Source of the DNA: Cryptomeria japonica
Lineage: Eukaryota > Streptophyta > Pinopsida > Cupressales > Cupressaceae
Direction: 5' to 3'
Length of the DNA stretch: 64,000 nt
Assembly (NCBI RefSeq): GCF_030272615.1
Contig: NC_081413.1
Coordinates: 143,245,976 to 143,309,975 of the forward strand
Below, piece after piece: positions 1 to 12,269 of this stretch. The number at the start of each line of letters is the position of its first letter. Position 1 is the stretch's first letter. The notes under the pieces are model-generated. The model ran no database searches. It worked only from the letters and a program-made list of their open reading frames with translations, and was not told the origin of the DNA. Both the position numbers and the translations under genes were made by a program.

Positions 1-1017
1 CAAATTTTTATGCAAGCAAAGGCTTAGTGAATATATCTATGATCTATTCCTTTGTAGGTACATACTCCAATCCAACTTCCTTATAACTAACTTTTTCTCT
101 CAGATAATGAAACTTAATTGATATATGCTTTGTCTTAGAATGCAACAGGGAATTATTAGAAATATTGATAGTACTATAATTGTCACAATATATAATAGTA
201 GGCTCATTATAAACAACTCTAATATCCTTCAACATCTACTTCATCCAAATAACCTGAGTACAGTTGCTAACAGTAGCAATGTATTCATCTTTTGTAGTAG
301 ATAAATAAATAGGATCTTGCTTCTTACTTGACCAAGAAACCAACTTCTTTCCAAAAAAGAATGCTCCACTGGTAGTGCTCTTCCAATCATCAACATCACC
401 TACACAATTAGCATCAGTATAAGCATTTAAAGTGAAATCATCATCCTTCAAATACCACAAACCATAATCAGTTGTTCCCTTCAAATATCTAAATATCATC
501 TTCATAGCAATAACATGGCTTTCCTTAGGATCAGCCCGGAATCTTGTAACAAGACATATAACATTCATAATGTTAGGTCTAGTCTAAGTCAAATATAGTA
601 GTCTGCTAATCGTAGATCTATATAGGGTCTGGTTAGCCTTCGGAGATTCATCATCTTTTGCCATCTTATAACCAATCACCATAGGAGTTACAAAAAGTTT
701 GGAATCATCTAACCCAAACTTATTCAATAATTCCTTCACATAGTTAGATTGAGATATGAAAATGCATTTATCAATTTGTTTAATTTGTAATCCCAAAAAG
801 AATTTCATCTCACCTATCATAGACATCTCAAACTCTTTTAGCATATCATCAAAAAATTTCTTACTCAATTCATCATCTCCTCCAAAAATAATGCCATCAA
901 CAAAAACTTCAACAATCAAAATATTATCATTATCAATCTTGAAGTACAAATTACTATCAGCAGTACCTTTATAGAATCCCAACTTCATCAAATACCTATT
1001 CAATCTGGCATACCATG
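1..1017 (-). pseudogene. Copia reverse transcriptase C-terminal half and RNase H
   Basis: Minus-strand translation enters at WYARLNRYLMKLGFY, a conserved copia RT segment. It passes the RT active-site region as VDGIIFGG (usual form YVDDIIFG, so the second aspartate has become glycine) and continues through FFLGLQI and YRSTISRLLYL. The RNase H part follows with AYTDANCVGD, WSSKKQ, CDNYSTINI and TKHISIKFHYLRE, ending near IIDIFTKPL about base 10. It breaks into three open segments (1003-584, 568-236, 235-44). The stop between VPTKE and IIDIFTKPL stands where glutamine is usual. The upstream half of this RT lies at 5500-6070, across the 1018-5499 insertion. Confidence 0.9.
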
Positions 1018-2769
1018 TGTAGTACCCCTACCCTAATCTAACCCTTTTTTACCTCGTTGGCCATGGTTGACTTTTCAGTGGCTTACATGGATGATTGATT
1101 CATTGTGATTGTGATGTGTTATTTTGGTATGATGCTTTGGAGTGTGATTCGGTGAATATGATTATGCATTATTACTCATTGAGGAGTAGATATTGATTAG
1201 GTGTTATTTCCTTAAATAAGTATTGTTAACTTTGCTTATCCATTGTATTTTATAAATGATGAAATGTTAAGTTTATTTATGTGTTACTAGCAATGGACTA
1301 ACACATTTACTTCAAGTGTGAGTTTCTCTATGTATATGTCGTCATGTATGTGTGGGAAGTGTATGGGATGCGAGGAGATGATTTTCCATCACTCATTTCG
1401 GTGAGACACGAAAAGTCATGATTCTCCTTCATCGGTGTGTTTACCATGTTTGTATATATATGTATGTGTGGTTCGATGATGCAAGAATTGCAGGTACATG
1501 GTACCAACTCCACCTGGCTCTATAGGTTTGAGCGTACCTAATTAACCCGATGGAAGTGGAGGAGATAGTTCTAAGGCCCTAATGTCACCCCTAGCCTTGC
1601 TTGATTGTGAGCGTCATCAGTCTTTTGTCAACCCTATTGGATCGCCAAGTAGGCCACTTTTCTGATGTTGGTATGTGGGTCATGTCTTTATTTTGTTTAA
1701 GTTGAGTGTTAATTATTCTCTTCTTGTGTAGTTAATGAGTAATTAATTATTAATACCGTTTGGTTATTAATAATTAATGTGTGTTGTGTTTATTAAATTA
1801 AGTTTAGAGAAATTTTGTGGTTAATTAGATAATCGATTATTCTTAATTGTTTAGTTAAAGCGATTGTTGAATTATTAGTGAAAATTTGTATTTTGTCTTG
1901 AGTATTTGTTTTTGTTTTTTTTTTAAAAGAAAGTTAATTTTTACTTATTAGTTATTAAATTATTTATTGTCTTTTGTGTTAAAATAGTAATAGAACTATT
2001 AAATATGGAATGTAATTGTTTTAAAAAACAATTAAAATTTCAATTTTTATAAAAAGTGAATTTGTGCCCTAAAATAGATTTTTGGGTGAAATGGCTTTAT
2101 AATTTAAAAAAAAAATAAAAAGAGGGATTCTTTCTCATGCTGGAGAAATTCTTCCTCTCTGCTGGTTATTGGGGTTTGGTGTGAACTCTGACCATTCTAG
2201 GAGGATTGTGATAGCTCTTCCTCAAATTTCCTCCAGGAAAGCTTTTGCAAGTTGGCTACTTGATTCTTTTGCTTCTTCTTTTTAAAATTTTCTGAGACTG
2301 TGTGATTGTTTGTTTTCTTCCTTTGTCTGGTTCAAATAATTTTTTGTTGAGGATGCTCTTATAGCTAGGTTTTTATCAAACTTAGTGAAATTGGAGGAAG
2401 TGATTCCTTCCCTTTTTGGGCAAAATTGGTTCATGGGGTTTTGAAATTTCTCAATTTTCTGTTTGGGAATAAAAATTGGACTTTGAAATGTTTTTAAAAT
2501 TTTGGTATTTGAATCTTGGATTCAGACTGTTAAGTTAATATTTTGAATGTATTACCATTCAATTTGTTGGCAATTTTCATGCCTTGTTTCTAGGCAGGGG
2601 ACTATTTTTTGTTGTTGCTAGAAATTTCATTTTGGAATTTGGTTTTTAAAAAAAATTAATTAAAAAAAGTTACATATGTTTGAAATCCTGGAGAAGGGAA
2701 TGTTTCAAAAAAATATAATAAAAAAATAATTAAATTTTTTTTTTTGGGGGGGGGGGCATGGAGCCCAAA

Positions 2770-2895
2770 CCCCATGATGTGGGGAGAGGACACCATATTC
2801 GTTGTGCCTCTCAACCCACCATGGTGGGGAGAGGGCACCATAGTTGTTGTGTCTCTCAACCCACCATGGTGGGGAGAGGGCACCACTATTATGGT
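2770..2895. repeat. 45-bp tandem repeat centred on CCATGGTGGGGAGAGGG
   Basis: The segment GGGGAGAGG recurs at 2781, 2826 and 2871, exactly 45 bases apart, with CACCATAG and TCTCAACCCACCATGG between. About 2.5 to 3 copies are present inside the LTR-like insert. Overlapping short ORFs in all frames here are products of the repeat, not genes. Confidence 0.85.
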
Positions 2896-2918
2896 ATCCC
2901 CTCATCACAATCGTGGGG

Positions 2919-3175
2919 GGGGGGGGGGGGGAGACTCTCCATGACAGGTGGAGGCTCCTCACCCCACACCATGGGGGGAGCCCTCCACTATCATGGAGAC
3001 CCTTCCTCCATGCTGTGGGGAAAAAACTCAGGGCACTTTGGTTTTTTTTAATTCACTAGGGGGGGGGGGGAGACTCTCCACAATAGGTGGAGGCTCCTCA
3101 CCCCACACCATGGGGAGAGCCCTCCACGTTGTGGGGAAAAAAATCGGGGCACTTTTTTTTTTTAATTCACTGTTA
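2919..3175. repeat. Duplicated G-tract unit of about 130 bp
   Basis: Two similar units each start with a long poly-G run followed by GAGACTCTCC. They continue through AGGTGGAGGCTCCTCACC and CACACCATGGGG, and end in GGGGCACTTT-type sequence plus poly-T and AATTCAC. They begin near 2919 and 3059. The second unit is shorter in the middle. The G-runs of 12 to 16 bases could form quadruplex structures and may also be miscounted in the assembly. Confidence 0.75.
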
Positions 3176-3335
3176 AAAATTATTTCCACCATGTGTTTTT
3201 CAATATATTTTTAAAATGTGATTTTTATTTATATGCGTGTGTGTATAAAATTTGTAATTTTCAATTGATTATGTGGTTTAGTGGAATCTTGGTTTAAAAA
3301 AAAAAAGATTATCAGATTTCGAATTTAATAGATAA

Positions 3336-3336
<1 letters not shown>

Positions 3337-3432
<96 letters not shown>

Positions 3433-3440
3433 TGTGTGTG
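3337..3440. repeat. (TG)n microsatellite
   Basis: An almost pure TG dinucleotide run of about 100 bases, with a single T interruption near the right end, lies within the 1018-5499 insertion. Confidence 0.97.
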
Positions 3441-5499
3441 ATATGTATTTTGGAATTAGCAATATGAAGTTAATACTAAGATTGATTTGATACAATCGTA
3501 ATTTATTTTATGGAAATAAAGGCTATATGAATAGTCATCAATAAAATTTAGTAAATATGATTTTTATTTGGAAAGATCTATTTTGATTTAAATAATGAAT
3601 TTAGTTTTCTAATGTATTTTAGATGTTATCTTTATTAACTTGAAATTTGAATGCAAATGGAATTTGTTACAGCCAAATTGGCTTTAATTGGAAAAGATTT
3701 ATATTTGTTTTTAATTGACAGCTTATTTAGTCTATGAGTTGTTTTATAGGGTGTGGTTTTTAAATCAAACATTGTGCAAGTTTATTTGGGTGTATGTTTA
3801 CTTAGACCCTTTTTATGTGTTATTCCCTATTGTAGATGTTTTGATCATGAAGGAGTCAGTTATTGAAAGAGCTGCAATTAGATAACATTAGTTTTTAATT
3901 ATATTATGAGTGATCGTTATGATTCCTTAATATGGATGTGTTTAGAGTGCAAGTGTACCCTTTTGAGTATTTACTCTGATTGATTTGAAAGAGTCATTCT
4001 CGTGTTATGATGGTATGTTGATGAATGTGAGTCTTTTGTGCAAGTTGATTTGGTTAAGTTTTGATTGTGGTCGTATTTGCTTTATTTTGGTTGTGTTTGT
4101 GTCTTGTGAATAGACTTGTTGTTTGTTTCACACCTCCTATTGGTTTAACCTTGATAGAAGGTTTTTATAACCAAGTTGTTCTTCAATTTTTCTTTTGAAC
4201 TCCTTATGTTAGTTGGATTTTGTGGTTTTCCTTAGAGTTATTTAGAGGTTGTGTAGTGTCATAAGGAAGAGTGGATTCTAAGTGGGGGTTAGGGCCCAAA
4301 GTGGCTTCCAGGATAACCCCTTGGAACTTGAGTAATAAGTGATAACTTAATTAATAAACTAGGGTTGAGTTTCAAACATTATTCAAGATTAATTGTGCCC
4401 CACTCATGGTTGAGTGCTAGTACAAACTCAAGATGTAGTGGGAAGGCCTGGAATGGAAAACCAACTACCTTGTCTTCATGAAAGGTTTGGTGGGTCTGCA
4501 TGAGTCATGGATGGGGGCTAAGGTATGGGAGAGGCTACCAAGATAACCTAGGATGGGGACCAAGGCCTATGGAGGCCTGCCAAGATAACCCATATTAGCT
4601 ATGCAATGACACTCTTCCTTATGTTCACTAGTGTGTAGTCTTGTGTTTGGATTTACTTGGAGTACTCTTGTGAGAGTCATATTTTTATTCTTATGCCTTG
4701 TGTGAGTACCTGATGTACATGTTAGACCATCTGATGCTTTGTTGTGGCTTGCTTGAGTTCCTTATTACTATCTCCTAACATGGAGGGGTGGTTCCTTTTT
4801 GGACCACATGGTCGGGTGGCAGTGCCACTTTCCATTAGGTATTTTGTTCATGCCTTCTTGCGAGAGATTAACTTCGTAGATACTCCAGAGGTATCTCTTG
4901 GTTTCATGTCATTCCATTGTACCAGTTGGATCCTTATTATTCTACTTGGTTCATATTTGTATCTCTTGGACCCTTATGTGGTTGGTTGTATCATATGTTA
5001 TATGTATGTCTTCATGGAAGTTGTAATTTGATGTAATCATTATGTAATTTTTATGAGACTTGATGTATTAAGTGCAATTATAATACTAATTTATCCTTGC
5101 AATGTAAAAGAAATGTATCATGATGTGAGTTATATGTTAGGATTTCTATCTTTAATTAATTCATTAATGTAATGTAATTGAATGTGTTTATAAAAAATGA
5201 AGTATAGAAATGATAGTGTTATCTCATGCAAGTATGAAAACAATCATTGATTACTGTAATTAAGATTCTAATGGTTAAATGTATTTCTTAAATAGATTAA
5301 TTGACCTTAAGGAAAGATTAGTTTAATTAAGTAATTCACGTTGGGAAACCCTTTAGGAGTTTGAGTTAATTCTTCTATTTGTGCATCTTCTATTGCAATG
5401 TTATTCCATAAGTTTATATGTTTTGTATTATTTAAAAATATATATTTTGCACTCTTTTTGAGTGTTTGTAGTTATATCCTTTCTTGGTGGGGCATTACA

Positions 5500-6681
5500 C
5501 TTGGTATTGGAGCTCTTTTAAGTCCATACAATGCTTTCTTCAATCTACATACCATGTCTTCTTCATCTATTAATGAAAATCCATTTGGTTTCTCAATATA
5601 GATTTCCTCTCCCAATTCACCACTCAAAAAGGTTGACTTCACATCCATCTAATATACTTTGAATTTATTATGAGCAGCATATGCAAGAAATAATCTAACA
5701 AATTCAATTCTAGCTACCGGAGAAAAAGTCTTCTCAAAATCAATACCTTCCATTTATGAATATCCCTTACATACCAGTCTTGCTTTGTTGTGAACAACTT
5801 GTCCATCTTCATTCAGCTTATTTGGAACACCCATTTAGTACCAATTGCATTTTTGTCCTTAGATCTTGGAACAAGTTCCTGTGTTTTATTCTTCTCAATC
5901 TGATCTAACTCTTCTTCCATAGATTTTACCCATTTTTCATCTATACAAGCTTCAGCAACATGTTTAGGCTCAATTTTGGAAATCAAACATGTCTCTTCAA
6001 CATGAATCCTTATCCTAGTCATCACAACTCTATTTTTATCACCAATAATCTGATTCTCTAAATGATTTAATCTTGCATACCTAGGGGTCTTCTAATTATT
6101 TTGATATTTAATCTCTTGAATTTCTTCATTAGCAATAGCATGTTGAATTACTATCTCTTCTAGATCACTCTACATCATACTCAAAGTATGCACTTGCTTT
6201 AAAGTAGCATCCTGATCATCAGACTCATATCTGCATGCTCTGATTCTCATGATTCTCATCAACTTTCACATTTGCACTCTCTAATATCTTTCTCAATCTT
6301 TTGTTGTAACACTCGTAGGATTTACTTTAGTAGAATATCCCAAAAGGATTCCCTCATCACATCTTGAATCAAATTTTCCTATATCTTCATCTCTTTTGAT
6401 ATAACATTTGCTTCCAAAGATTCTGAAATATCTAACTGTAGGAACATGACCAAACCATAGTTCATAAGGAGTCTTACCAGAATCACCTTTTATATGCACC
6501 CGATTGAATGTGTATACAATAATGCTAACAACTTCTCTCCAATAGATATGCGAAACATTTCCTTCAATCATCATAATTCTAGCAGCATCTGAAATAGTTT
6601 TGTTCTTCCTTTCAACAACTCCATTTTGAAAGCAGATACTTGTCTTTTGATTCCATGCTCTTCACAAAAGGAATTAAACTC
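5500..6681 (-). pseudogene. Copia integrase C-terminal part and reverse transcriptase N-terminal half
   Basis: On the minus strand the integrase tail reads FNSFCEEHGIKRQ, then TPYELWFGHVPTVRYFRIFGSKCY and GILLGYSTK, all standard copia integrase signatures. After a low-complexity linker, the RT opens with WVKSMEEELDQIEKN and GTKWVFQ. It continues through VVHNKARLVCKGYS, GIDFEKTFSPVARIE, MDVKSTFLSGEL and ALYGLKRAP, where the 1018-5499 insert cuts it near 5504. Stops and a frameshift near 6600-6640 (in the segment normally carrying the catalytic glutamate) make it non-functional. Confidence 0.9.
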
Positions 6682-9029
6682 TATTGAACACTAGATGTCA
6701 CTGAGAGGGGGGGGGGGTGAATGAGTGGTTTCCAAATCTTTTCCCTTTTCTATCCTATGTGTATATACCGATTAACCAATCTAATATAAAGAATACATAT
6801 CAGTTAGATGTGAGGATAACACAAAAGCAATCACACATAAAAGGGACATCTCATAACACTAGATGTATGAAGAAAACCCAAGATGGGAAAAACCTTAGTG
6901 AGAAATGTTGTTGGAGACTACTGCTCCAATCCAGCCTCAATGAAAACATCGGTTACAATATTTAGGGAACCAACCCAAGGAGTACCACTCCTTCTTTAGG
7001 GCACCGAGCTCCAACTTAGTGATTACAAAATCATGTTTTAAACAAAATTAATATCCCTGTTACAAAAGAAATTTTTAACTCTCATGCAAATCTCTCCACC
7101 AGTTCTCCTCTACCCAATTCTCTGTCGGTTTTGTTCTCTCCTTCTCATTGCTGCAACCTTATCTCCTTTTGCAACCTCACTAGTTCATCCTCTTCTTCTT
7201 CTCTATTGGTTCTCTTTTCTCTCTGTCACATTGTTTCTAGCCACCACCGGTCTTCTTCACTTCGTCAGTTATCTACTATTTGATCACTAATAGTTCTCAA
7301 CTTACTATTTCTTCACTGACTCTCACTGTGCTCTTCTCTTTTTTGCAATCTTCTTAGGCTCTTCTTGGCCAGTTCAATCACCACCAGTGCACTCCTTTAT
7401 CAGACTCAATGACAATCTACCAGTTACCTTACTCTTGTCGGTTCACTTCTTTTAACCGGTCCTCTCTCAATCACACAATCCCCTCTATGATTGTCAATGG
7501 ATTCTATGTTTCTCTTTCACTCTCTATCTTTCATCATCCAACCTGCAACATCATCAAAAAATTTAGTCATGAGTCGGCATATTTATTCTTGAGTTTTCCC
7601 ACCCTAATTGACATTCAAACTTCTAGCTCGCTAGGGTTTCTTCATTGACCCCAAGGTAAACCAAATCCAATCAGATCTTTGTCTAGAGATTGACCACCTA
7701 CAACTGATCAATCAAACTCCACCAATCCTATTGTGTTCAGAACACATTTTCCCTATTTGGAAAACACGACACCTCCTTCGGTCTGCACTTGTCAAATACC
7801 TATGAAGCGATCACACAAATACCCTTACCTACTCTGATCGGCACCTAGACACTTGACCTCATTCATGAAGTCATCAAATTAGATCTATGTCATCTGATCA
7901 GTCTTGAACTGCACCCTTCTTCTCCCGACCCATGAAACATGCTATCGACGTTAATATTGACCAATCATCACCTACCTCGCCGACAACACTTCATCGACCA
8001 CAATGTGCATGACACCTATCTCCTGTGTTCCATCATAGTTGGCATCCACCTATGCTAAGTCTTATGTGTTGGTCCAAACAAGATCACTGACCAACCACCC
8101 AGCCGAGTTCATCTATCGATTCACAAACCCTATTAGTTATAGCCTAACTGGTTTGTTTTCAACCTTGCATTTTTCTTCTCTTCTGGTGGAACACTTAAAT
8201 CAATCAACACACTTGCCAAACTACTTCATTCACATCTTCAACAAATGAGAGCCTTTCACTTCTACACCTTGTTAGCATTGCCGGTGGTTATCCTTACCAG
8301 TAGCCACCTTGATGACACCATGTCATCAATCTTCAACAATCTTTATCTGTCCACAACTACTCAACCTTGTCTTCTTCATCATTTGACTGGTTCTCCTATC
8401 AACTGATTTGTCAAAGTGACAAACATATCCTTCCTTCTTTGTACCGGCAATATATCATGTCTACCTTTGCAGATCCAGTACATATCCCTAATCTCATCCA
8501 CCTAAGGCAACTTAGTGTTTCATTGGTTGATCTGGTGTGAGCCTTCAATCACCTGCCTTCTATTCTTCTATCTTATTTTAGAGAACTATGATGCATTCCA
8601 TGCATAATAGGAGATAAGCTCCACTTACTGGTGGGAGAGGATCCTTGTCATCGCATTCTTCTTCTAGCATTGCACTGACATGCCTTAGCTAGCATTGATC
8701 ATATACATCTTCAATTAGACACACATGATCCGATTGAGAACACTCACTATCAAACTTCTCTTAATTCGGTGGAAGTCCTACACATTGACATCCAACAACA
8801 TACCAGTCTCCTATCCATGTCATCAACACAAGTCAACACTGACTTGTGTACTTGTGAATCCAATGGCCATTGTGTTGGATGAAATTCTCTTCCTTACTGG
8901 TGACTTGCTATGCTAGCTGACATCAAAAACACCATTTCTGGTATGCATCAATGACAACACTGCTCATCAATCTCCCATACTGGTTGCTATCCTATACCAG
9001 TTGACATCAATGACAACATAATGCCAACA
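6682..9029 (-). mobile_element. Solo LTR with perfect 5-bp target duplication AACTC
   Basis: The insert is bounded by AACTC at 6677-6681 and 9030-9034. It starts TATTGAAC on the plus strand, which fits TGTTGAAC with one G-to-A change, and ends CCAACA. Dropping the insert and one AACTC joins the copia integrase frame through EFNSFCEEHG. The 2348-bp body has no significant coding sequence and is rich in ACCGG/CCGGT words. The ACTGAGAGGGG...GTGAAT motif next to one end is shared with the LTRs at 42994 and 50415, so the families are related. By that relation, minus-strand orientation is likely. Confidence 0.85.
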
Positions 9030-9927
9030 AACTCTATGGAGGTGAATTATCTTCCTCTATTAGACCTCAAACACTTTAGCTTCAATCCAGACTCTATCTC
9101 CACTTTAGCTTTGTTTGAATTTCTCTGGTGCTTCAGATTTCTCCCTTAGAAAAGTGACCCATGTCATCCTAGAATAGTCATCAATCAGCAACATAGAGTA
9201 TCTATCTCCCTGCAAGATTCTCACTCTAGAGGGTCCACATAAATCAATATGCACAAGATGTAATAATCCATTAGATGTATATTGTTTTCTCTTGATTTAA
9301 ATTCTTGTTTGCTTTCCCAATTGACATTCTTTACACACTGGATTAGTAGGGTTCACTATCTTAGGTAGATCTCTAACAACTTGAGTAGAACTAATACTAA
9401 TAATGCAGTCAAAATTAACATTACACATTCTTCTATGCCACAATAACTCTCATCAATCTGAGCAATTAAACAACTTTTCTCAATATTACCTTTAGTTTTA
9501 GTACCTGATGCAATCTCTATATTGGAGCTATTCAAGATCTTACATTTCCCATTCTTGAATTGTAAATCATATCCCTTATCAACCATCTATCCAACACTCA
9601 AAAGATTATGTTTCAAACCTTCAACATATAAAACATCATTAGTATTATGGTTTACCATCGAGAGAAATAGAACCTCTACCACGGATTACACAAGCTTTGT
9701 TGTCTCCAAATCTCACTACACCATCATCATACTTCTCCATATTCACAAATTTACCTTTATCACCTATCATATGATGTGAACAACCACTGTCAATCACCTA
9801 TTCATCTTTCTCTTCAACAATATAGCTTGTAGAATTAGTAGATACCATATCATCTTCCTTGATAGCAATGAACACAAATTCATCTTATGAATTCCCTTTC
9901 TCAGACTCGTCATTTGTCACACCTTCA
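9030..9927 (-). pseudogene. Copia protease, pre-integrase and integrase N-terminal part
   Basis: The minus-strand protease reads VIDSGCSHHMIGDKGKF near 9800, containing the aspartic protease D-S-G triad. A spacer with GYDLQFKNGKCKILNSS follows, then a pre-integrase zinc-binding region with NPTNPVCKECQLGKQTR. The integrase core then opens with LVHIDLCGPSR and LLIDDYSRMTWVTFLREKSE, including the first catalytic aspartate. It ends at the AACTC junction with the solo LTR, where the RSNRGR segment corresponds to the usual S-D-R/N-G-G motif; here the second catalytic aspartate is asparagine. Several in-frame stops are present. Confidence 0.88.
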
Positions 9928-10880
9928 TTAGCTGCATAATAACATTTCTTCTGATATATATATATACTTCCAGTTAGTCATGTAAGGCTTATCATACTTT
10001 GACAATCTCTTAGCTCTTTTAGGACACCTAGAAGCAAAATGACCAATCGTATTACATGAAAAATATTTAAAAGGAAACTTTCCTTCATACTTATCGGCTC
10101 CCTTAGGCAATCTTTTGGCAATAAGTGCCTCAAGCTCTTCCAACTCTCTTTTGTGTTCTTCCATCTCTCTCATTTCTCTTTCATATCTGGAAACCCTAGT
10201 TGAACTTTCTCTCGAATCATATTTCTGCTTCCCAAATACAGTAGCTTTAAATGCAGTCTCAGTTTTACCATGTGATTCACCAAGTTCACTCAATTCAAAA
10301 GTAGCAAGCTTACCAACCAGCATATCTCTTGTCATAGTTGTCACAATCTGGATCTCATCAATAGCAGCAACTTTGTGCTTATAAGTAGGAGGCAAAGATC
10401 TCAACACTTTAGCTACAATCTCACCTTCTTCAATGAATCCACCGACACACTTGATATTCAGCACAAGATCATTCACTTTATCTATAAAGGATGAAATATT
10501 CTCAACTTCTCCCATCTTCAGCATCTCATATTTTCCTTTCAAGCTCTACAATTTAGCAACTTTCCCATTTTTATCTCCTTCATATAGGGTTTCAATCTTC
10601 TCCCAAATCTCATGTGCGGTCTCCAAATATATCACATTAGTCATATCTACATCCGTCAGGGCACTCAACAATTCTTCCTTAGCTCTGATGTTATGTTTAG
10701 TATCTTTGATCTCAACTACAGTAATAGGACCATTTGCAAGAAAAATGTATGCATTCTTTGTAATCTTCCAATAATCTTCTCCAAGATAGTTCAAGTGAAC
10801 TTCCATCTGGTTCTTCCATATAGAGTAATTAGTTCAATCAAATCTTGGACTCTCCTTCTTGAAAACAATAGTTGCCATCC
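9928..10880 (-). pseudogene. Copia gag (UBN2-type capsid plus zinc knuckle)
   Basis: The probable start methionine is at 10878-10880 (complement), reading MATIVFKKESPRF, then a stop, then YSIWKNQMEVHLNYL. This is the N-terminus typical of copia gag. The capsid region contains AHEIWEKIETLYEG, a stop, SLKGKYEMLKMGE and VLRSLPPTYKHKV. A charged stretch rich in glutamate and arginine follows, then a zinc knuckle FKYFSCNTIGHFASRCP, in which the first cysteine of CX2CX4HX4C is tyrosine. It lies directly downstream of the primer site. Confidence 0.88.
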
Positions 10881-10917
10881 TAGATCTCCCCAAGTGATCA
10901 AGCTCCTTCCAAAGGAT

Positions 10918-10934
10918 CTATCTCTAATACCAAC
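10918..10934 (-). other. Primer-binding site of the copia element
   Basis: The minus strand reads GTTGGTATTAGAGATAG immediately after the LTR. It matches the usual initiator-methionine tRNA complement TGGTATCAGAGC with C-to-T type changes. Confidence 0.75.
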
Positions 10935-12269
10935 TATTGACAGCAGGCCAATAACAATGTAGGAAAACTAAGAGGGGGGGTGAATCAATTTTCACCAAAC
11001 TCAAACAAATTAACCTCAACTTTAGATCTGATCAAGAGCAACAATAGAAAAGATAAACACCACATCAATAACACACATAACACATGGATTTTGGACGTGG
11101 AAAACCTGGTTAAGGGAAAAACCACAATGGGAACCTACCTACAATATGATGATACTCTGCAATAGTATGTGTAAATATTACAATGGGGAATACACATGCA
11201 TTCAGGCACACTACTTGGAGCTCATTTCTCAAATACGGGATGAGATACAACCCTGAGGAAATCTCACTGCCTTACAAAGACTGAACAACAATCCAGATTA
11301 CATGAACTGAAAGAATAGCATCTCCAAATGCCTGATCACAGTTCTGGTTAAGCATGTTGTCTTCACAACAACTCTTCTCTGCTCTTCTCTACTACCAAAA
11401 GATAAATTTTCTTGTTCGCACATACAATATACTCATGCAATTCATAGACACTCACAAACACATAACTTACATGATTACAATGCTTTTTTATACAAATCAT
11501 CGACCTTAACATTAAGGTCAGCTCAACATATATGACCTAATTACAAAATTACATCACATGATACATAAATCCATAACTAGACCAATACAATGTTGACAAG
11601 GACATAGCATGGACCCAAATCAAATCCTCAAACATGCAACACCACCAAATAGTTTGCCAATATCATCTGCAACACACTACACCACTGAATATGTTGCACA
11701 ACATGAAGAATACCACCAGACCAATAAAATCTTTAATAATGCACACCATGATCAACGTAGACCACCAAAACACATAGAACACAATCAAAGAACATCAACA
11801 AGAAATGTGAATTCCATTGCAATTACCGCAACAACTTGGATAACAAGAATCATCATTATTACATCACTGAAGCTCAAGAACACCAACTGACAAACTGAAA
11901 GATATGCTTGTGAAGTTCCAAATCATGAACCTTCTGAACTAAGGACACACATGAATGTCCCAAACATTATCCAAAATCCACAACTCAAGATATAATCATT
12001 CCAGAGCAATATGGATCAAATGCCAAGACTAGATGCAACACATAACCAAAAAAAAATTAACCATCACACAACTCAATCAGATCATCATGAAGAATCATGA
12101 AAGTCATACTGAATCAACTAGAGATAAGTATCTCAAATCCATTAAACTACATCAACACATCTGCAACAGATCACCAAAACAACTGTCTGCAACAAACCAA
12201 TTCTCTACAATACAAGAATATGTTAACATCAATGACAACAACACATTCCAACAACTCTAATATCCAACA
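10935..12269 (-). repeat. 5' LTR of the copia element
   Basis: On the minus strand the repeat opens TGTTGGATATTAG (12269 downward) and ends TGTCAATA at 10935, consistent with an original TGTCAACA. It abuts the primer site. It contains the AAACTAAGAGGGGGGGTGAATC motif found in other LTRs here and a sequence resembling the GTGGAAAACC word shared with them. The outer flank TTTTC (12270-12274) is the first base set of the Tat-like LTR it inserted into; the other target duplication is outside the window. Confidence 0.8.

Larger units (their letters stand above)
1018..5499. mobile_element. LTR-like insertion (probable long solo LTR) inside the copia RT
   Basis: The insert begins TGTAGTACCCC and ends GGGGCATTACA, giving an imperfect 11-base terminal inverted repeat with TG...CA ends as in LTRs. 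The flanks are copia RT: KALYGLKRAP on one side and WYARLNRYLM on the other, normally contiguous. Flanking CATG (1014-1017) and CTTG (5500-5503) may be a decayed target duplication. No convincing coding region lies inside; it holds tandem repeats and a TG microsatellite. At 4482 bp it would be a very long solo LTR, like some Ogre/Tat-type LTRs. An alternative is a non-coding element with short terminal repeats. The bases after the right end (TTGGTAT) resemble the start of a methionine-tRNA primer site, but part of that match is copia sequence. Confidence 0.6.
1..12269 (-). mobile_element. Ty1/copia LTR retrotransposon, nested and decayed, left end outside window
   Basis: Read on the minus strand, the order is LTR (12269-10935), primer site, gag, protease, pre-integrase, integrase, reverse transcriptase and RNase H. 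This gag-PR-INT-RT-RH order is diagnostic of Ty1/copia. The 3' LTR lies beyond position 1. Two later insertions interrupt it, at 1018-5499 and 6682-9029. For the second, dropping the insert and one target duplication restores the integrase frame. Many codons have become stops, so it cannot move on its own. It sits inside the 5' LTR of a Tat-like Ty3/gypsy element, whose sequence resumes at 12270. Confidence 0.85.

Noticed and set aside
2743-3175. CRISPR-like array of repeats
   Set aside because: Units are contiguous tandem repeats with no unique spacers, and the DNA is plant nuclear.
2656-3214. Six overlapping ORFs on both strands
   Set aside because: They come from the 45-bp and G-tract tandem repeats; no domain and no plausible codon use.
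5500-5515. TTGGTATTGGAGCTC as a true primer-binding site after the 1018-5499 insert
   Set aside because: The GGAGCTC part is codons for the conserved RAP in copia RT; only TTGGTAT could belong to the insert.
7084-8916. Short ORFs in the solo LTR at 6682-9029
   Set aside because: They are C/T-rich frames without motifs inside an LTR.
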